NCBI GenBank assembly: GCA_021399435.1
Contig: JAJTUP010000001.1
Span: forward strand, 620,001 to 684,000
Reading direction: 5' to 3'
Source: Diaporthe sp. PMI_573
Lineage: Eukaryota > Ascomycota > Sordariomycetes > Diaporthales > Diaporthaceae
Length of the DNA stretch: 64,000 bases
Position 1 is the first letter of the stretch. Every line of letters begins with the position of its first letter. Below are positions 1-10,707 of the stretch, piece after piece. The position numbers and the translations under genes were made by a program. The notes beneath the pieces were generated by a model. It was not told where the DNA came from and ran no database searches. It worked only from the letters and a program-made list of their open reading frames with translations.

Positions 1-2
1 AT

Positions 3-344
3 GCCCTAGCTCCACCACCTCTATCGGCTTACAACCCCGACCAAGGCTTCCTCCTCCACCAGCTCGCCGCCCTATTCACGTTTGTCGCCATCATACTGGG
101 CGGGGTCCTGCGTGTCAGCAAAGAAATCCGAGTGTGGAGGGTCGTTATCCTGGGTGTCCTGGTTGTTGATATCGCAATGCTTGCCAGTATTTATGCAAGT
201 CTTAAACAGCAAGATCGGCTAAGCCTGGGAGCTATGCGTTCACAGGACTGGTCCAGTATCGTATTGACTGGGTTCGTTGGTATTCTCAGGGTCTTATTCT
301 TGGCCGGGGTTGGTGTCCAGGATGTCAAGTCGAAGAAGAGATGA
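3..344 (+). CDS. DUF7704-like membrane protein, 3' end only
   Basis: The reading frame is open from base 3 to the TGA at 342-344 and has no start inside the window, so the 5' part lies upstream. The visible ~113 residues hold three hydrophobic helices: one around LFTFVAIILGGVL, one around VVILGVLVVDIAMLASIY, and one around IVLTGFVGILRVLFLAGV. The tail is basic and ends in KSKKR. Helix spacing and the short charged tail fit the small fungal integral-membrane family DUF7704, whose function is not known. The family assignment is from pattern recognition only; an integral membrane protein is the safe reading. Confidence 0.6.
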   Translation, partial: ALAPPPLSAYNPDQGFLLHQLAALFTFVAIILGGVLRVSKEIRVWRVVILGVLVVDIAMLASIYASLKQQDRLSLGAMRSQDWSSIVLTGFVGILRVLFLAGVGVQDVKSKKR

Positions 345-920
345 GTGCCCAGGTGCACATGAGGCCCATGACTGTGCAATCCGGGATACTACAAAGAACC
401 GCATCAAGGTTCAACTGTTAAGCTACATCATCGACAACCTGGAGAGAGGCAGTGACAGCGGGTGTGACGCGGTAGTTGATTGAGGTTTGTCAACCACGGG
501 AGGGATGGGAGGACGAAGATGGTGACAAGCTCGACGCTATAGATTTCGCGGGATTTCATTCTAAGAAGGAATTCAAGAATGTAGAAGTAATTGAAACATG
601 TGAAATGAAGACTTCATAATATTGTTATAAGTCATGGTCATTTCGATGTCATATTCACTCTGTGGATTTCGGCTTTTCTGCTCATACTTCATTACGTAGC
701 TGAAAAGATGTAAATATGCATATGAGACTGTATAACACCCGAGACGGCACAGGTTTTGACGGCACACAAATAATTGGTTGCTTCTTGTCATTAAGTTAAA
801 AACTGCATTCGTTGATCCAGTCGCATTCCACTGGCAATGCAGGTAAAGACACAATGATGATTGGCCGCTATTCTATAGCGGGTAGAAGGGCGAAGATGGC
901 AAGCAAGGCGTTCCATCGGT
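345..920. other. Intergenic, no gene seen
   Basis: Short overlapping ORFs here lack family motifs and codon regularity. It probably holds the 3' UTRs of the convergent genes on either side. Confidence 0.5.
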
Positions 921-1928
921 TCACATTCCTGCATGTTCCTCTCCATCCAACTCATCCAACCATTCTCGTCGCTTCCCGATGGCTCCAGGACATTGGCAAA
1001 ACTCCCATTCCCGCTCCTCGTGGCTTACAAAGCCGTGCCTCCCTTGCCCTTCAACCCCCATATCGTCCAGGTTTCCCTCACACAGACGGATGAAGGCTTC
1101 GAAGAAGGGAAAGAGCCGTAGACGTCTTCTCGCCAACGGGTACCTCATCATCTCGTCCGTATCATCCCCGTCCTCCGTGACCTCGGAGGCTGTGGAGACG
1201 ACCTTGACCCAGAACTGCCAGGTGATCTTGGCCCGGTCATCCGCGGACATGTTTGCCATCTCCTCCTGGCTCGGAGCCTGCGCGAGGTCGATGGATTCCT
1301 TGTCTAGATAGACGAAAAAAGCGCCGCGAGCGCCTTCCTCTTCCTCCTCGATATTCATGGAGTGCGCATATTTCCAGGCTTTGGATGCATCGGCTCCCTC
1401 GAGAGCAGCACTGTCCTGCACGACCTGGTTGTGATACCTCCGGGCCAATTCGTTCGTGATAACCCAGTCAGGCGTGAGCGGCTCCCCCGCGGGCAGTGCT
1501 TTCCTGGCGGACTCGAGCATGGCGTGCCAGCTCGCTTGCACAAGTTTGCGCAGGTTCGGATGGCCCGGTATCTCAGCAATTCTCCGATCTACAGTGTCGA
1601 CGTCGCTGTTGTCTGGCCGGCCTCCCGTTCTGCTCTCACGGTACTCGTCCTCGAGGCTGGCCAGCCCTAGCCGGTGAATGGCAGAGATGGCGTGATTGAA
1701 CTTTTCGTCGTCCTCGTAGGAGGTACGTATGATGGTCCAGCCCCAGCATTGCTCGTGGCGGTATTGCTCTGATGCGCACTTGAACCCGTAGAGGGATATG
1801 CGGCCCTGCCACGTCTGCCAGAATTGACGCTCTGGGTTTCCTAGGCGGAGGTCTTTGGGTGACTGATTGAAAAAGAAGCTAAAGGAATGATCCAGTATGA
1901 GTGGGGGGTCCTGGTGCGTGGAAAACAT
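921..1928 (-). CDS. Uncharacterised fungal protein, 335 aa
   Basis: Single uninterrupted ORF with ATG at 1928-1926 and stop at 923-921. The protein is soluble with no signal peptide or membrane segment. Its N-terminal third contains a WGWTIIRTSYEDDEKFNHAI block. That block resembles the start of a widespread group of uncharacterised fungal proteins, which carry a W-G-[FWY]-T-I-x-R-T-x-Y signature followed by an acidic helix. A run of five Glu sits near residue 197, and a Cys-Pro-Gly-Ala motif lies near the C-terminus. I do not recognise a catalytic motif. Length and frame integrity argue for a real gene; the function is unknown. Confidence 0.72.
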   Translation of the reverse strand: MFSTHQDPPLILDHSFSFFFNQSPKDLRLGNPERQFWQTWQGRISLYGFKCASEQYRHEQCWGWTIIRTSYEDDEKFNHAISAIHRLGLASLEDEYRESRTGGRPDNSDVDTVDRRIAEIPGHPNLRKLVQASWHAMLESARKALPAGEPLTPDWVITNELARRYHNQVVQDSAALEGADASKAWKYAHSMNIEEEEEGARGAFFVYLDKESIDLAQAPSQEEMANMSADDRAKITWQFWVKVVSTASEVTEDGDDTDEMMRYPLARRRLRLFPFFEAFIRLCEGNLDDMGVEGQGRHGFVSHEEREWEFCQCPGAIGKRREWLDELDGEEHAGM

Positions 1929-2465
1929 GTTGTCTGCTGTTCATTTGGGGAGACGCGGCTTCCCCAGTAAATGTTTGTCAGGTGAAAGAGGGTAAACAAC
2001 GGGCATGGGTCACGAAGTGGGGGCGAGCATCATCTCATACACAGCTTCTAGCACCCCACAATAGAAGCAAGAAAATACTATACATTTCGAGAATTTATAT
2101 ATTCTCAAGTACGAGTTATCTCCGTGAAATACAGTCAAATCAACGTTGGACATATCAATTTAGGTGGGTGTTAATAAGTTAGTGCACAGGGAGCAGTATC
2201 TGTACTAGCGTAGAGTTCCTCCGTCTTTGCAGATGTGTACCTTCCAAGGTAGGTATCTACCGTCTCTTGTATAAGGAACCGCAAACGGGATCAGCATCAC
2301 ATGGCCCTTTGTTGAGCGCCTTCATGGTGCACTTTATTTTTCTCGTTCCGTTTAAAAAATAAGAAAGAACTATCCGATGCGACTTGATTCACCAATGATG
2401 ACATCTAACTCGTGCTGCCTGTTATTGTCATCTTCCGTGTTAATATTTGAGGAGCTTGGGTGAAC
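1929..2465. other. Intergenic, divergent promoter region
   Basis: This lies between the minus-strand ORF at 921-1928 and the plus-strand kinase-like gene at 2466. It is AT-richer than its flanks, and no conserved ORF was seen. Confidence 0.4.
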
Positions 2466-4827
2466 ATGGCAACACTAGCGGTCGCCCAGAACAGGCTCAT
2501 CTGGGAACAGGCATATTGTCAGCACAAATTCCACTATTTCAGGAACGTTTTGGATGGAGCAGAGGTTAGCCTTCCAGAAATCCGGAGAGGGGCTAATGCG
2601 GGAGATGCGGATTCTATTGCACGTTTGGCCGACATCACTCAACGAGCAATGCAGAATCTCCCACGACAGGCAGCATACGGATTCACTCGGGCAAATTCAG
2701 CAAGGCTCAAGGCGGTTGCCCTTCCCAATCGTGATCCCTTTCGGGGGTGGGGCGGGAAGGTACCAGCTCTTGATCGGCCGAACGCCGCCGAACAAGCTAA
2801 AGTAAAGGAGAACCTCAACAACTTTAGAGACCTGCTGAGGTCGACATTTCGCTTCGTAAAATGTTTGGGGTGGGGCGGCGAGGGTGTGGTAACGCTATGG
2901 AGGTACCGGCCCTCCCCTGATCGAGAGCGTCGCGTCGTGATGAAGGCACCCATCCAGGGTGCGCGTAACCCAGCTTTAGCCGCACTAAATATAAACGGTG
3001 AGAGAGACACGATGACTGTAAGTACTATTGGAATATGATAATTTCTACCCTATGCTGACGAATCAATCCCCGTCAGATGCTATGCCGTGCACCACACATT
3101 GTACACCGGTTCTTCATGGCAGATAATCCTATCACGGCTGCGTTACCAGGCACTAGGAGATCCGCTCGTGTAAGAGCAATGGGGAACAAAGTCGACGATA
3201 CTCAAGGCAGGTATCTCCTAATGGACTGGTGCAGGTTCGGCACGTTGCAGGCCCAGCTGCTCAGGGCGGCAGTAGACATGGCCCCCAACAACACGGAGCG
3301 TTGGCTCCCAGAGCCCGTGCTGTGGCGCATCTTTGACTGCCTGATCAAAGCTTGCATGGCCATGGAATGCCCTCCGCGATATGTTCCGGGCAACGCGCCT
3401 CCCGCTGCCCCAGGTGCTGCGGCTGCTGCGCTTCCTTTGGCGACATCAGGAGGCTACTTACCTGAGGTGGTTGCGCCTGGCAGCGGACCTAATGCGGGAC
3501 ATTATGGCATCGTTCACGGGGACCTTGTAGGTAGTGCTCTCATCACTTCAGATACTCCAGTTCATATTTTGGCCCCTTCAAAAATCCAACTTATTCCACT
3601 CCTTAACATGTACTTGAATTGAATTCCGCATTCTAACTTGCGGGATTCTTCAATGGTTTCTCGGCTTTTTGCCCATCGTATCATTATCGTTGGCCCTTCT
3701 CTGCCACAGGCTGTGGTTCCATGTCTCGATGACTGACTTCTCGTTCTTCAGGACCCCGGAAATAGTATATACCATCACCTTGGATTCCATATGCGTGCAT
3801 GATTCCTGCTAACATAGCCCTAGTATTTATAACTGATTTCGACGCCCCCGGCGTTGGGCTTACACCAGGCCACACAGCGCTTCCCCGGATGCAAGTAAGC
3901 CAGTCCTATATGGAACACCATGCAGAGGCACAGCGAGGTCTAACGAGGGCAATCCAGATAGGAGATTTCGGTGCATCGAGGACTGAGGATGAGCTCTGGG
4001 CTCCTGTGGTAGTGCCCGGGTCGACACCAATTGACCAGACTAATAGACGTAGACAAAGATGGTTGAGAAGGCATGGCGGGAAGTTCTCATATATGCTCCC
4101 GGTAAGGCATGAGATAACAAATTGTTGACCTAATCCCCCGCCACTGATACGCTGGATCACAGGAACAATTTGGTAAAGACTGGGACATGATCCCTATTGG
4201 ACAAGATCCTTCGGAAAACCTGCCACAAGCTTGGATGCCAGCTTGGATGCAGCCATGGGCCAGACCTCCACCGATCACCACAGGTCCGGGGAGGTACACC
4301 TCTGCATCTAATGTGTGGCATATTGGAATGGTGCGTCCCAAAAAAGCCGTGGATGTTCCAATCCGAGACTGCCTGGCAAAGCTGACTTGGAAGGCGGGCC
4401 ATAGATCATGAAGGTGTGCATGACGCTGATTCCCCCGGATCGACCTCCCTACGCAGGGAGGATGACGACCGAAGAACCACCCGCGCCAGTGCCGGCGCCT
4501 CAAGAACGCTGGACATATGGGTGGTCACTGCTCGACCCTGCCGAACAATGGCTTGGCATGTACCAGAGGCCCCTAATCGACCTGGTGGCGAGATGCCTGA
4601 TGGCGAAACAGGAGTTCCGCCCCACTCTTCAGCAAATACAAACGATTATCACACAGCAGCTGGCCTTGCCGGTCAATGCAGCTGTCCCGGCGTACTGGAC
4701 GAATACGTTCTTCGGGCAGCCTCCACCACCAAAGCCACCTCGAATTTCGGAATTTGTGAACGAATTGGACCCCTTCTGGGACTATCGAAAGCATGATTGG
4801 ATTGGGGACCCACCACCAGGAGCTTGA
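2466..4827 (+). CDS. Protein-kinase-like protein, copy 1 of a tandem pair (608 aa, 7 exons)
   Basis: Proposed exons: 2466-3017, 3077-3526, 3752-3764, 3818-3894, 3958-4101, 4163-4330, 4405-4827; all junctions are GT-AG and in phase. ATG 2466 is preferred over an upstream in-frame GTG. Kinase landmarks in order: Gly-rich loop LGWGGEGVV (about residues 133-141), VVMK lysine, catalytic loop IVHGDLDPGN (H331, D333, N338) and DFG (D367-G369). The usual HRD Arg is Gly, and the catalytic-loop Lys is replaced (DLDPGN instead of DLKPxN), a pattern seen in expanded fungal kinase families. Activity is therefore plausible but not assured. The C-terminal lobe carries ARCLMAKQEFRPTLQQI, the late RP-type motif. 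Exon 3 is only 13 nt. The downstream paralog (6015-8406) shares introns at matching positions, which supports the model. Confidence 0.8.
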
Positions 4828-6014
4828 GGAGCATTTAAAGGGTGCCGAATGAGACAGCAAGACAAGGTCTAATGGTTCTTTCGGGGAATCACACGCAAGT
4901 ACAGATGATGCTGTATTCAAGACGGTTTTTTTTTAAGAATCGATATGCACGCTTCGCCCAGTATAACTACCTACAACTCGCATGCTGTGAATCCGGCATG
5001 AAGGATTACTTACAGAGGCTCTACTGCTGGAACGTTCCAACTAGTCCGCTCAAATACCTGGAACAATCAAATTTTCGGGTATGGATTCAATTGTGATCTC
5101 TTTCTATGAAGCTCAGCCCTCACCCTTATTAGACGTCTACTAGAATTCAGGGTTCGGTACTGGTGTGAAGTTTTGAGCACCCAGGTCTCACCAATGTAAA
5201 ACCCGACTCGGCCTTTCAAATCCAGCGAGTTAACATTTTTTTTACTCGGACTAATCGATGAGCGAATTTATTTGAAATTTCAACAGGCCGTGATTGCTTC
5301 CCAGAAGCTTCGAATATCACAGGATGAAATTCCGGCTGTTAAGCCGTCGTGGCTCTGCTGGTGGGCGTGGACCCGTCAGGCATGTAAGCCAGGGTCCAGA
5401 AAATGCTGCCCAGTTGCGGTCTCACCGGCTCGACTATAATCATTTGTAAGACATTCTCAGGTGGTGAATAAAAAGAATGTCATTCATGACATGACGGCCC
5501 GGATCTCCCGAGAACGCGCAGTGCTAGTTGGCCAGAAGGAGGGGGAGCATCTGGCACTTGGTTCTGTTATCCTGCTGTAATTATTGCAGGAGTCAAAACT
5601 ACCATGTCTGCAACTGGTACAGTTAGTGTGTGAGTTGGTGTGAAGTGTGGGACTCATACATTCTTCTTACTCCTCGGCCAGTTACTATGACATTTCACAC
5701 CAGTTCATCCGAACCATGCAATCATCTTGGACCGAACAATCCCATATAATTAGACAAGAGGTTAGCTCTGATCTGCTTATACGAGCATACTTGAATAGAA
5801 ACCTAGGCAGTCAAAGAAAGCGCAGACCTGTGGGATGCGCGTGGTCTTGGCGTTCTGAAAACGGACGTCGAAAATTTGTCTTTGTTCTGTGAATTAATTG
5901 ACTATCCGCGCGATTTTCGCGAAATAAACTCCTTCTGATACCGGCGCCAGTTCATAGAAGTCCGCTTCAAGCACTCCGTGACTACGTATTGTAGTTTTTG
6001 TCACTGATACCACG
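4828..6014. other. Intergenic between the tandem kinase-like genes
   Basis: About 1.2 kb with only short, unsupported ORFs. I saw no extra kinase fragment or transposon motif. Confidence 0.4.
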
Positions 6015-8406
6015 ATGGCGGCACCAGGACCAGGAGCGGGAGCGCTGGGGGCGCTGGACGCGGCGGCGGCGGCAGCGGCAGCGGCACCACCCCCGGCACC
6101 GGGCCCAGCAGCGGCACCACCCCCGGGACCACCCCCGGCACCACCACCGGGCCCGGCAGCGGTAGTGGCAGCGGTAGCGGCAGCGGTAGCGGCAGCGGCA
6201 GCGGCATTGACACGCGCTCGAGACGACTTTAATATAGAGCAGCGGTACACGCAAGAGAAGTTCTGGAGGTACAGAAACGGAGATCATTCCTTCTCGAGGG
6301 ATAAGGGGCAGCTAGTCATGGATTTTATGCAAGGCCGAACTCAACATTGGGCAGCCATCCAGGCCAGACAAATTCCAAGAGCGGCCTATGGAGGGCAAAC
6401 GAGAGACGCCAAAAGGATAATAAGGGAGCCGATCGCCGTCAATAACAGATTCCTTTACCGCCCAGTTAGGAATCAAGGTGGTCCCAATTTACCGGCGCCC
6501 AGGAGGGCCACCGCTGTAAGCGAGGTTCGACGTGCTGCTTCGTTTATGACGGCAACGAGAAGCTTCACTTTTGTCAAGATTTTGGGAGCTGGCGGCAACG
6601 GCATCGTAGTGCTTTGGAGGTGGACTCCTGGAGGCGACCTCGGGGCCAGGGGATATGATGTTGTCATGAAGTTCTCAATTGTCTCTGACGCGAATGGGAA
6701 CATCAACTGGCAAGATATTGATGATGAACGCGTTGAGATGGATGTAAGTGGTGGTTCCTTTCTTGCAACCGCTGAACCGGGCCGTTTACCCTCCATGTTA
6801 GGACATGACCCGGGTGCCGCACATAACACAAATCTTTCGCTACCGTGACAAACTACCCGCTGTCGCGACAACGCGTGCTTCGCAGGCGCAGGTTCGCATC
6901 ACGGATAACCTCGATCAGGCGGCGGGCATCTTGAGCATGGAATTCGCCAGGCTCGGGGACTTGCGGGGGTCGCTTCGCAGGTTGGCGGGTAGACGGGGAG
7001 GCAGGCATTTGCCACCAGAGGCGCTATGGCGGATCTTTGACTGCCTTGTCAAGGCTTGTAACGCCATGGCATTTCCTCCTTACCTGAGACTACCGGCGGG
7101 GGCACCAAGAGCAGGAGGTTTCCTCACAGAGGACATACCTGGGAACGCACCTGGTTTCCCCGGTGCCGTACCCGCGCCACCGATATTAGGCTTCACTGGA
7201 CTCGTGCACTTCGACTTGGACCCACAGAACAGTATGCTGCACCTTTCTCGTTCTTTCCTATTGTATCTTATGTCTTTGAATAGCTCACGTGGACCTCCGG
7301 AATATCTAGTATTTTTGATGGGCTACGACCATCCCCGGTCGAGGAACCCACTAAATCCCGATCATACGCAAGTGCCTAGGTTTCAAGTAAGTAACGGTAC
7401 CATATAGGAAGTGAAAAGACCTGTTATCACTAATTTTTGCCATCAACCAAAATAGATTAGCGATTTTGGCATCGCTCACCGTGCATTCCACCTTTGGAGG
7501 CGAGTCAACTCTGTCACCGCGAACCTCAGTGACCTGGAAAAAATGGAGAGTAGACTAGAGGCGTGGGCTCAAAGGAACATGGCCAAAGATGGCTGGTTTC
7601 TCCCGGTCAGTCACCTGAATGAAATTTAAATAGAATGACACACTGATTTTACTCCTTCTCACAGGAACAATTTTCCGTAGAATGGGACCAGTTTGAGGGT
7701 GGTCCGGATGAGACACCTGCGAACCCGCGCTGGCCTCCTGGCACAAATTGGCCGGTATGGAACAGATGGCATCGTCCTTCGGGCCCAGGTCGTTATACTT
7801 CTCTATCGAACGTATGGGACGTGGGAATGGTAGGACCCCCCCCCCCCCGGCGGTGTATGGAACCCGGTATTCTGGGCTGACGCAGACCTTGCCTACCAGT
7901 GTATGTTCTGCACGCTCCTTCTCCAAGCCCCAGACTTCCCGCCCGTGGCCGGGCGCATGCTGAGCGCAGAGCCAGCCCCGCCCCCGGGCGGGCAGGTCGC
8001 ATATGATGACCAACGGTGGACCTACGGCTATCGGCTGATCGAAAATACCCCCGAGGGCCAGGAGTACCAGACCAGGTTCACGCCACTCCTGTGCGACACG
8101 ATAGCAAGGTGCCTCATGGCCAAACAGGAGCACCGCCCGGACCTCGTAACGCTCCAGAACACCATCGCCGGCGCCCTCGGGAATCCGCCGCCCCGGCTGC
8201 CTGGTACGGTCAGGCGCTTCTTCGGAAGCGATGCCCCGCCGCCTGTGCCATGGTATTCGACCTACTCCGACGCCGATCTTGCGCAAATCGACCCTTTCGA
8301 TCCTTATCCAGAATTCGGAGATGTCGAGGATGAACCACCCGACACGCCTCCCCGCAGGCGGCGCCGCACGAGGCAGGCGCCTGAAGATCAGGCATATCGA
8401 CCTTAG
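6015..8406 (+). CDS. Protein-kinase-like protein, copy 2 of a tandem pair (685 aa, 6 exons)
   Basis: Proposed exons: 6015-6743, 6802-7231, 7310-7386, 7456-7605, 7665-7829, 7900-8406. The protein opens with ~65 residues of almost pure Ala/Pro/Gly, absent from copy 1. Then come the Gly-rich loop ILGAGGNGIVVLW, VVMK, catalytic loop LVHFDLDPQN (H379, D381, N386) and ISDFG (D415-G417). As in copy 1 the HRD Arg is replaced (Phe) and the loop Lys is missing. The C-terminal lobe has ARCLMAKQEHRPDLVTLQ and ends in a basic RRRRR tail. Both copies contain LWRIFDCL(I/V)KAC at the same place. Copy 2 lacks the intron that copy 1 has between HGDL and DPGN. The intron at 7830-7899 carries a 13-nt poly-C run. 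The duplication is clear; the substrate is unknown. Confidence 0.8.
6030..6210 (+). repeat. GC-rich Ala/Pro/Gly-coding low-complexity tract
   Basis: Imperfect GCN/CCN/GGN triplets at the 5' end of copy 2. Both strands read as Ala/Gly/Pro or Leu/Pro-rich ORFs, as expected of such triplet arrays. The tract is probably length-unstable. Confidence 0.75.
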
Positions 8407-9091
8407 TTAAGAAAAGGCCTAACCATGGCCGGTTCAACTTCTGATCTCCTACGTGCCTGTGTTAACCAAGGCGCTCACAATTCGAGCGCGTGGGAGTTTA
8501 TCGCACAACGCTTTTTTTCCTCTTCTATGTTGAAGACCATCGAACGTGATTTATGGGAAATAATGCGGATTGAAACGGAATTCTAATCATTCCATGACAT
8601 CTGATTTTTATGTAGTTCGATTTCAGGGATATGCTATTGTTCAGAGATAAAGGTGCTACTTCAGGTCGATAGAATCTCAAGGCTATGTTTTCAGATAATT
8701 GTCATTTTCAAATAAGACAAACACTGTCGTTTTAAGGGAAACGCTTTGCAAAGTAATCTGCGAGATTATAGACTTATTGCGTATTATTCTCCCGGGTTCA
8801 GTGCTCTTATGGCAAAACCTTGCTTCAATTGAGCTGCCAGGGGCAGAGTCGACACCAATATCTGCCTACCTAGCAAACAGGTCAGAAGGTCTACTAGAAA
8901 TGGACAGATTCTGTGCTATGTTTGTGTCATAGCCGGGTTGGGCTGGAGATTTTGACAGTATCAACTTAATAGCTACGACCAGAAACGCACTCATATATCG
9001 CCCTAGGACCAACTGATGGGACGAGCATCAATTCGTTAACTATGCACAGAAAACCCTGTTATTCTGGGTCGCTCCTTCTAGTCTCCCATAT
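8407..9091. other. Intergenic, convergent 3' ends
   Basis: Lies between the plus-strand kinase-like copy 2 and the minus-strand sulfotransferase-like gene. No supported ORF or repeat was seen. Confidence 0.4.
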
Positions 9092-9979
9092 TCACAGAAT
9101 CCTGTTTAACAAGAGAATACCGTCTCTATCTTGTCCTGTCAGCCTCGCAACGAAATACCCAAGCCAAAACATCACAACTGGCAACAGATACCACGCCCAG
9201 GCAGTCAAGCACCCGGATACAATCCGATCTTCTGTCCGCGCCGTCTCGCCAACCCACTCCGCCCTAGAATTCACCCTCGGAAACTCCACACCCTTCGGAA
9301 CCTCCTTCCCCAGAAACCCACAAAGCCTCTCCCAACACATCTCCTCCCCCGGCCTGAAATCCAGCAGCCTCTCCTGAGAAACCATCCTCCTAACAGTCTC
9401 ATAATGCGCCTCCCACACCTCCCTCGCCCTCCGCCTCGCCTCCCCCGCCGTGGTAGCCCCAAACAACCCCATACACACACACCGCAGGCCGACGTAAAAG
9501 TGCAGCGCCCGCACAGGCCGCACGACGAGGTCGTAAAGCAGCTTCCTGCGCGGGTCGAGCACACTGCTAATAAACACCGTGTCGACGCTCGCGAGCCAGC
9601 CCTCAAAGTCCCGCTGCACCAGGACCACCCTGGCGCCCGGGTACGCCGCGATCAGCTCCGGCGCGAAGACGGCCGCCACGTCGCTCACGGCCTGGTACTG
9701 GCCAAACACATTGTCCCAGTCGGCCCTTGTGAAGTCCCGCGGCTTCGGCTTGCATTCCAGTCCGCTGAGGATCGGGAACGTGGCGCGCGCGGCCTCGGTG
9801 ATCCGGTCCCAGCTTTCGTCGTCGTGGTCCTCTGAGGCGTGGTGGATGTGCTCGTAGCCTAGGACGTGCATGGCTTGGTAGAGTGACTTGGTGCCCGAGC
9901 GGAAGAGGCCGAGTAGGAGGACTCCCTCGCCGGAGGCAAGTGAGCCCTTGATGAGATGGGGCGGAGGTCGTGGAGACAT
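9092..9979 (-). CDS. Sulfotransferase-family (P-loop) protein with C-terminal membrane anchor
   Basis: ATG at 9979-9977 gives 295 aa; an in-frame TTG further upstream is not a likely start. The P-loop-like motif LGLFRSGTKSLYQAM (about residues 23-37) is the 5'-phosphosulfate-binding signature of the fungal sulfotransferase family (Pfam Sulfotransfer_4 type). VVLVQRDFEGWLASVDTV in the middle matches the family's second PAPS-binding block (hxxRxxxxWxxS). A hydrophobic segment WAWYLLPVVMFWLGYFVARL near the C-terminus looks like a membrane anchor. Databases often mislabel this group as NAD-dependent epimerases. The likely reaction is sulfate transfer from PAPS, but the acceptor is unknown and many fungal members have no demonstrated activity. 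No intron is needed. Confidence 0.82.
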   Translation of the reverse strand: MSPRPPPHLIKGSLASGEGVLLLGLFRSGTKSLYQAMHVLGYEHIHHASEDHDDESWDRITEAARATFPILSGLECKPKPRDFTRADWDNVFGQYQAVSDVAAVFAPELIAAYPGARVVLVQRDFEGWLASVDTVFISSVLDPRRKLLYDLVVRPVRALHFYVGLRCVCMGLFGATTAGEARRRAREVWEAHYETVRRMVSQERLLDFRPGEEMCWERLCGFLGKEVPKGVEFPRVNSRAEWVGETARTEDRIVSGCLTAWAWYLLPVVMFWLGYFVARLTGQDRDGILLLNRIL

Positions 9980-10439
9980 GGCAGCAGATGACGACTGCGA
10001 GAAGATCTGCCCATGTGGTTGGCGTATATGGAAATCATGCAAGAAAGGGAACAAAGACGATCCTGATCCTGATCTTCTTGCAACCTACCATATGTGAATC
10101 TGTCTACGTTTCGGAAAACCTAAGCAAGACTGAGCGTCAGGAACCTCGGCGTCCTCGGGTCGTAACCATGCGTTGAACTCTAATTTTCTACCTTACCTTA
10201 GGCAGAAATTTGCGCTTCATCATCATTAGCCAGCCGTTGCGTAGTAATACATCCTACGTGACTGGCGCCTGAAAACTTATACCATCTCTTGCTTGTATGG
10301 CCGAAAGGTCATCAACTTTTCCGGTCATTTATGGACTAAAGGAAAGACCGACTGAAAGAATCATGACCACTTCTTTAAGCGGACTCTTATATAGTTGCGA
10401 GGGCTTTCGGAACGATACCGAATACAGGCAAGAGGTTTT

Positions 10440-10600
10440 CTTACAGCAGATTATCTCATAGGAGGGTATCCTACAAGAGGCTCGGAGGGTATCTCGCAGG
10501 AGATCCTGTAGGAGGAGAGTAGGGTATCTGACAGGAGTGTATCCCACAGGAGGGTGACCCACAGGAGGATAAGAGCTTGCCCTATAGGAAATTGTCCCAT
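10440..10600. repeat. Degenerate short tandem repeat (AGGAGGGTATCC-like units)
   Basis: The 9980-10707 interval has no supported gene. Within it about eight imperfect copies of an (A/C)AGGAG(G)GTAT/GACCC-type unit follow one another, spaced 12-20 bp. The array lies just downstream of the NAD synthetase stop. Confidence 0.5.
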
Positions 10601-10707
10601 AGTAGCTAGGTGAGGCAAGAGGTGTGTATTAGTATGCTCTCATGAAACTAATGCTAGACTCTAAGGCGGGACTTGTAACGCATGCTCCTCTTGTAGGCAG
10701 CCGACAT

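Noticed and set aside
5894..6250. Ala/Gly-rich minus-strand ORF
   Set aside because: Produced by the triplet array of the kinase copy 2 leader read backwards.
9131..9835. 234-aa plus-strand ORF
   Set aside because: Opposite strand of the sulfotransferase-like gene; Pro/His/Arg-rich shadow without a domain.
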